Part shown: positions 59,001 through 64,000 of the stretch, in pieces
Layout of the letters: each line of letters opens with the position of its first letter
Numbering within the stretch: position 1 is the stretch's first letter
Source: Parietaria judaica
Taxonomy: Eukaryota > Streptophyta > Magnoliopsida > Rosales > Urticaceae
NCBI GenBank assembly: GCA_954871525.1
Contig: OX940861.1
Span: 9,842,842 to 9,906,841 of the forward strand
Length of the DNA: 64,000 nt
Direction of reading: 5' to 3'
Notes under the pieces: model-generated
The model's database searches: none
What the model was told of the DNA's origin: nothing
The model's input: the letters and a program-made list of their open reading frames with translations, nothing else
Translations under genes and position numbers: made by a program

Positions 59001-59489
59001 TATGTACAGAGAGCGGGCAAAATTTTAAGGATTGCTTCTAATTTCTAATGACAAAGACCAAATATATTGTCATACGAGCATCGAAATCGCCGTACATTAT
59101 TTATTAGTAGTTATCTCGTCAGTGTATCGTTTTTCTTCAATATCGTGTGACTCTAATCTTAAAAGGTCTTTATAAAACTATCGTACTCAATTTTTATTTT
59201 AAAACGCTTTTATAAAATTATACTATTTTCTAATAATTTCACAATCTAATATATTTTTTTATTTTCTAATTAACAGCTAAATATATCTTGTGCTGAAGAG
59301 CAATTTTGCACAAAACACAACTAAAAAAACAAAGGGCACCAAACAACAAATACGAGGGCCTTTATGGTATTTACTGAAAATAAAATAAAGAAAAACTCAA
59401 CCATGGTTTAGCTTTTCGGCGGACTCAAGTTGAGCCTCCCTCAATATTATCCTCATGGCTTTCTTCTGCACTCGCCAACAGATTCACTA
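56071..59489. other. Intergenic region upstream of the LBD gene
   Basis: AT-rich; no supported gene. A GC-richer island at about 58330-58600 carries overlapping ORFs on both strands (58253-58669) without recognisable family features; it could be an unrecognised first exon or promoter. Confidence 0.45.
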
Positions 59490-59494
59490 AGCAA

Positions 59495-59496
<2 letters not shown>

Positions 59497-59526
<30 letters not shown>
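59497..59526 (+). repeat. (CT)n in the LBD 5' UTR
   Basis: A 30-bp CT run ending 24 bases before the ATG; a second CT run lies at the intron 3' end (about 59811-59830) and serves as its pyrimidine tract. CT-rich leaders are common in plant genes. Confidence 0.85.
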
Positions 59527-59531
<5 letters not shown>

Positions 59532-59549
59532 CAGTCGGCGATCGCGACG

Positions 59550-60225
59550 ATGAGCTGCAACGGCTGCCGAGTGCTCCGCAAGGGCTGCGGCGAGGCGTGC
59601 GTGCTCCGCACGTGCCTGCAGTGGATCGAATCCCCCGACGCCCAGGGCAACGCCACCCTCTTCCTCGCCAAGTTCTTCGGCCGCAGCGACCTCCTCTCCT
59701 TCATCGCCGCCGTCCCCCACCACCAGCGTCCCGGTATGTATATTACCATTCTACCCTCCCCATCTATCTCTCTGATCCTCTCATTTCTCGAGATGATAAT
59801 CGAAACGTTTCTCTCTCTCTCTCTCTCTCTTTCTCGCAGCGCTGTTCCAGTCGCTCCTCTTCGAAGCGTGCGGGCGCACGGTCAACCCGGTCAACGGCGC
59901 GGTGGGGCTGCTCTCCAGCGGGAACTGGCACGTGTGCCAGGCGGCGGTGGAGACCGTGCTCCATGGCGGAGCTCTGCGCCCGATGCAGGGGGTCCTGGCT
60001 CCGTCCGCCACGGCCATGGATCGCTCCGCCAACGCCGTCAACCGTCTCCCCGCAGCGATCGATCGGTCCGTCAGCGCGATCGGGCTCTCTCTCACGGCGC
60101 CGAGCTCCGGCTCGAGCAGGGGCAGATCGGGAGTTCTCAACAGATCGCCGATGAGCTCCGACGAGTCGGTCGGGTTCGGAATCGGCGACCGGAAGGAACG
60201 GAAGCTCCTCAACCTCTTTGTCTGA
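59550..60225 (+). CDS. LOB-domain protein, class II (LBD37/38/39-like)
   Basis: Two exons, 59550-59733 and 59840-60225, joined in phase 1 across intron 59734-59839 (GTATGT...CTCGCAG); 189 aa. The N-terminus [20 protein letters not shown] gives the LOB zinc-binding block CX2CX6CX3C (C3, C6, C13, C17). Later LOB-domain motifs are [36 protein letters not shown] and [16 protein letters not shown]. The class I leucine-zipper coil is absent, so it is class II, and the wording matches the LBD37/38/39 group. Those are nitrate-responsive nuclear repressors of anthocyanin and nitrogen genes. The C-terminal 80 residues are Ser/Arg-rich and variable, with a family-like KLLNLFV end. High GC contrasts with the flanks. 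Confidence 0.93.
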
Positions 60226-61147
60226 ATATCACTACCACCTTACCCTAGTAGTCCATATATATATTTATATATGTATCTATCTAGATATATATTAATATAT
60301 ACATATATAGAAAGAGCAGAGAGTTTTGGTAGTGAATAAGAAGCAATGTAAAAAAGGGAGAGAATTTGGATGTAATGAAGAGGTCTCCTCCTCCTTTAAC
60401 CGGTCGCCGGAGTTGAGTAACTCCGGCAAGTTTTGTCTTTATCTCCGGTGGTGGTGGTGGTTGATGAATTTATATGACGTGGACATGGTTGGCATTTAGC
60501 AAAAGGGGCTTTTTGGGGTTTTGTCAGCTTCTTCCAGGGTGGGGTTCTCCGCCAAAGCAGACCTCCCACCCAATTAAGGCTCTTTAATTGGCTCATCAAA
60601 TATAAATATAATAAATTAAAACGACGTCGTATTATTACATGCATTGACGATGAAATCCGATCTGATATATTTAAAAGTTGAATAAAGACTTTTGAATCTT
60701 ATTCGTTCGTTGGTGCTGAAAAAACAAAAGGCTATATATTTTTTATCCGATGCGGGAGAATCTTTATTATTAGCCCTCGCTCTTGAGTGCATATTAATAA
60801 TATGTTAAATAGAGAGAAATGGATATAATTGTATGGTTGCTGACGTGGAGATGCTGGTCTAGTAATGAGTCCACGTACATAAAAACAGTCCATCAAATCT
60901 CGAAGTGAATTTTGTTTGTGATGGCGTAGGTCGGTCGAAGCAAATGCCAAAGGAAGCGTGTGATATTCACATGGCGTCAGCTGAATATGAGTGAACCCTT
61001 GTCCCGTGGCATGCCTCCCAAATGACCAGTCCTCCTTCTTCGCCAACTTGGGGAACAGAACAATACGACAATGTTGGTGAGCTCGCCGAGCTTTATCATC
61101 AAAATACTAATTTTGATGAAAATAAAAATCGTGAGTTATTGAATGAG
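60226..61147. other. LBD 3' flank
   Basis: Likely 3' UTR with TATATA-rich DNA, then intergenic DNA. The minus-strand ORF at 60732-61046 shows no recognisable family. Confidence 0.5.
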
Positions 61148-61155
61148 TATAAGTC

Positions 61156-61591
61156 CAGGGACGGAGCTAGGATTTCGCCATGAGAGGGGGCGAAAAAAAA
61201 AAATTAAGCTGAAAATTTTAGAATATGATAGGATTAATAAAGTATTTTTTATAATTAATTTTTAATAATCGATAAAATATTTAGTGATACAATTGTACAA
61301 AGATTATTACATAATGTATAATAAAAGAATCTTTATATTAAGAGATGAGTACTAATATAGAGATCATAAATATTTAAAAAAATGAAGTTGATGAGAATTG
61401 AACATTGGTCTTTTAGGAAAGAGAGTTAAAATTGTTCTCAAATAACCACTACACAAAAGTATTAACTTTGTTTAGTAATGATAAATTTATTATATATTGA
61501 TAAAACTATATATATTTATTCATTAAAAGTAACGGACTTGAATCAAGTGGGGGCGGCCGCACCCGCTCGGCGCTTACTAAATCCGCCCGTG
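61156..61591. mobile_element. hAT-like MITE
   Basis: Ends CAGGGACGGAG and (reverse complement) CACGGGCGGAT are similar inverted repeats (8 of 11). The flanking 8-mers TATAAGTC (61148-61155) and TATAACTC (61592-61599) differ at one base. AT-rich core, no transposase. Confidence 0.6.
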
Positions 61592-61599
61592 TATAACTC

Positions 61600-63414
61600 G
61601 ACTCGAGGAAATAATAAAAATAATAAAAGATAGTGAAAGAAAGCAGGTTCAATCGTACGATATAAACAAGTACTAATATATCAGATCTCATTAGAATTAT
61701 GAAATCAAGGGTTTTTAGGTGAAAATAATATAAAGATATGTTTGGTGGCAATATTTACTATACAAATCTTATCCAAAAAAATATTTACTATACAAAATTC
61801 GAAGAAGGAGGAGGCTAATTATGAATGGTTTAAAAAGTATGGCATGGGAGGGCTATAGCTCTCTTTGATATCTAGAGTTCTAGACTACGTCTACAACTCT
61901 TTTGGAACAATATTTGACGTCCACACACTTTTATTTTGTTCTAGATTATTTGAGAAAAATTGAAGCAGCAAAACAACACACGAGAATTTATATGAAAAAT
62001 GCAAATTATAGTAAGTCATAAGTACATCCATAATCTTTTTATGGGTAGCAGGGGAGGCATCGAGAAATCTCGTCAAGTTGCTTAAGATAATTCATCGGCA
62101 AGTCGTGTTTTCACTCCATATATAACTTTCTGAAATATCCCCAAAACAAATCTAAATTATAAAATGAGAGTATACAATATGGTGTAAGGGTTATCATTAT
62201 ACTTAATTATAAATCTTACGTTGAAATGAAGTAATTTAGAAATCACATTACAACGGTCTATATTGGGTCAAACAATAAATTAAGTACAGTCAAAATCGCC
62301 TGATTATAAAAAAAGAAAGAAAAAAGAAGACATACGACGGCGAAATGAGAAATTATATGCTGGGGAGGGGGGGCTCTTCAATTATAATTTATGTGTCAAT
62401 CATTGGGTTTCATAAGATGATTTCTTTTTCTTTTTCTTTTTCCAAGTAAATTAATGTTTGAGAGGGAGATTTAGAGTTTGTTGATTGGTTTCGCTCTAAG
62501 TGATCACTAATATTCACAAAACTCTTCTCTTGATTGGTTTCGCTCTAAGTTGAGCTTCTTTGTTACTTACACGCATGCATCAATTCTCGATCATAGGTTA
62601 AATTAAAACATGTTGCTTTTAAAAGCAATAGATTAAAAAACAGATTAATTGGCGGTCCTACGAATCTTCCATTAACTGGCATGAGAGAGAGAGAGTCAAA
62701 TCTCGTGTAGGAATTGAACTCTTCCCTATTAGCTTAGGGTTTCCAGATTCCGATTAATTAGCTTAATTACCTAGATTAATCCTAATTGATTGGGTGTGTC
62801 CAACATGCGTAGTGGATTATTAGTGATCACTTACGCAGCGATCGGAGGAAGTTCGTGTGTGTGGGCCCCACTCAAAAGCAGACCTCTTTTTTTTTTTGTT
62901 GTCTAAGATTTTGCCAAAAATAAAATATTTAAAAATTGGAAAAAATAATGCGTTGCACGTCAGAGTGAAGCGAGGCCAAGTCCTCCTCCATTGGAAGTGG
63001 GTTCCACGGCATGGACACCTATATTTATTTATATTTAATATATATTATATAATTATATAAATGTATGTAGGAAAATGACAATTAGTAATTCCCATTCGCT
63101 TCGCCGCGTCTCATATGCGCACATGCCTGGTCCCACCAGGCTTTAAAGTAGATAATTGGGAAATTGAGGAAAATAGAAACTTTTATTTTGCCTTATTTAC
63201 TGTATAATATATATGAACGCATATATAGTTTCTGTCAAGGTCCACTTCATAAATAGTTGTAGTCTTTGTAGATCTTTTGAATATCGCAACCGGTAATAAT
63301 AAAAAAATAAAGTTCCCTTAAAGGAGAAAGTTAATAAAGTCTACTATACTAAGATAACACACGTCAAAAATAATAACCCTGGACAATAATAAATTTAAAC
63401 ATAATATTTGGAAA
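61600..63414. other. AT-rich intergenic region
   Basis: No supported gene. TTGATTGGTTTCGCTCTAAGT occurs twice (about 62479 and 62532), a small direct repeat. Confidence 0.5.
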
Positions 63415-63424
63415 GGGTTAATGA

Positions 63425-63883
63425 CGGCAAAAATACTCAAAGTTTGGTCAAAAAACCTCTCGTGTACCCAAAGTTTAAAAGTAGTGGCAAAAATACCCAA
63501 AGTTACATTTGGGGAGTTGACCACTCCATTCTCGTAACGTCGTTAACTTACCCGTTAGCCCTGGCCACGTAGACAAACGTGGGTTGCTGACATAACAATT
63601 TTTGCCACGTGAACGAGCCCACATCAGCCTCGTTTACGACATAACAAATAATTAAACCCCTAATTAATACAATTTAATACAACTAATTGAACCCCTAATG
63701 ATTATACTTCACAAAACATATTTTTCCACGTGGCCAGAGTTAACGAATAAGTTAACGGTGTTACGAGAATGGAGTGGTCAACTCCCTAAATACGACTTTG
63801 GATATTTTTGCCACCACTTTTAAACTTTGTGTACACGAAGGGTTCTTTGACCACACTTTGAATATTTTCGCCGTCATTGACCC
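63425..63883. mobile_element. MULE-like MITE with long TIRs
   Basis: Inverted arms of about 170 bp start GGGTTAATGACGGCAAAAAT and share GAGTTGACCACTCCATTCTC. Flanks TATTTGGAAA (63415-63424) and TATTTGGGGG (63884-63893) match 7 of 10. The core is about 120 bp and has no ORF. Confidence 0.65.
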
Positions 63884-64000
63884 TATTTGGGGGTAAACGC
63901 AATTTTAGAAATTCTATTAAACTCCTCTCTCTGGCTTGTGGGCACTTATCATGTTAAATCATGTCACTAACAAGCATCATATACAAAAGATATTCGGAGT

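Noticed and set aside
60732..61046. 104-codon minus-strand ORF downstream of the LBD gene
   Set aside because: No family motif, no splice signals and AT-rich codons at its end; left unannotated.

Overview
This window is nuclear DNA from a flowering plant, probably a eudicot; I cannot name the species. The evidence is spliced plant gene families (RSL-type bHLH, class II LBD, C1-2i zinc finger, plant APT) with short GT-AG introns, AT-rich intergenic DNA with long AT microsatellites, and many plant transposon families. I see no bacterial operon, CRISPR array, rRNA gene or functional tRNA gene.

Layout. 0-1.2 kb: first exons of a conserved plant gene (minus strand), running off the left edge. 4.2-5.5 kb: five-exon bHLH gene of the ROOT HAIR DEFECTIVE SIX-LIKE type (minus). 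6-20 kb: gene-poor, holding degraded LINEs, a TRIM, two tRNA-derived SINEs, a hAT MITE and a 2.4-kb terminal-inverted-repeat (TIR) element. 20.3-26.1 kb: two solo LTRs, another TIR element, a MULE-like long-TIR element and a hAT-like element. 26.4-28.9 kb: six-exon adenine phosphoribosyltransferase gene (minus), with a possible alternative first exon that could give an organelle-targeted isoform. 32.5-33.3 kb: intronless ZAT10/STZ-like zinc-finger repressor (plus). 35.0-45.2 kb: a complete, young Ty3/gypsy (Tat-lineage) retrotransposon. 45-59 kb: further TIR, LINE, solo-LTR and hAT elements. 59.5-60.2 kb: LBD37/38/39-like gene (plus). 60-64 kb: a hAT-like and a MULE-like MITE.

The most interesting unit is the 10.2-kb retrotransposon. 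It has 1,016-bp LTRs with five differences, a 5-bp target duplication (ATTAT), and gag-protease, RT-RNase H-second RNase H and integrase in one reading frame interrupted by two in-frame stops. The first stop is UAG-CAA-UUA, the tobamovirus-type leaky-stop context. Between integrase and the 3' LTR lies an antisense gene that can be read as three exons joined in phase. A second notable point is a family of TIR elements with CCAAGGTT/CCATGGTT ends, 6-bp target duplications and self-complementary TATCG-rich arms; three clear copies and two partial ones occur here.

The host genes look unrelated in function (root-hair growth, adenine salvage, stress-response repression, nitrogen/anthocyanin regulation) and are simply neighbours. 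Exon boundaries were placed by eye from splice consensus and family conservation.
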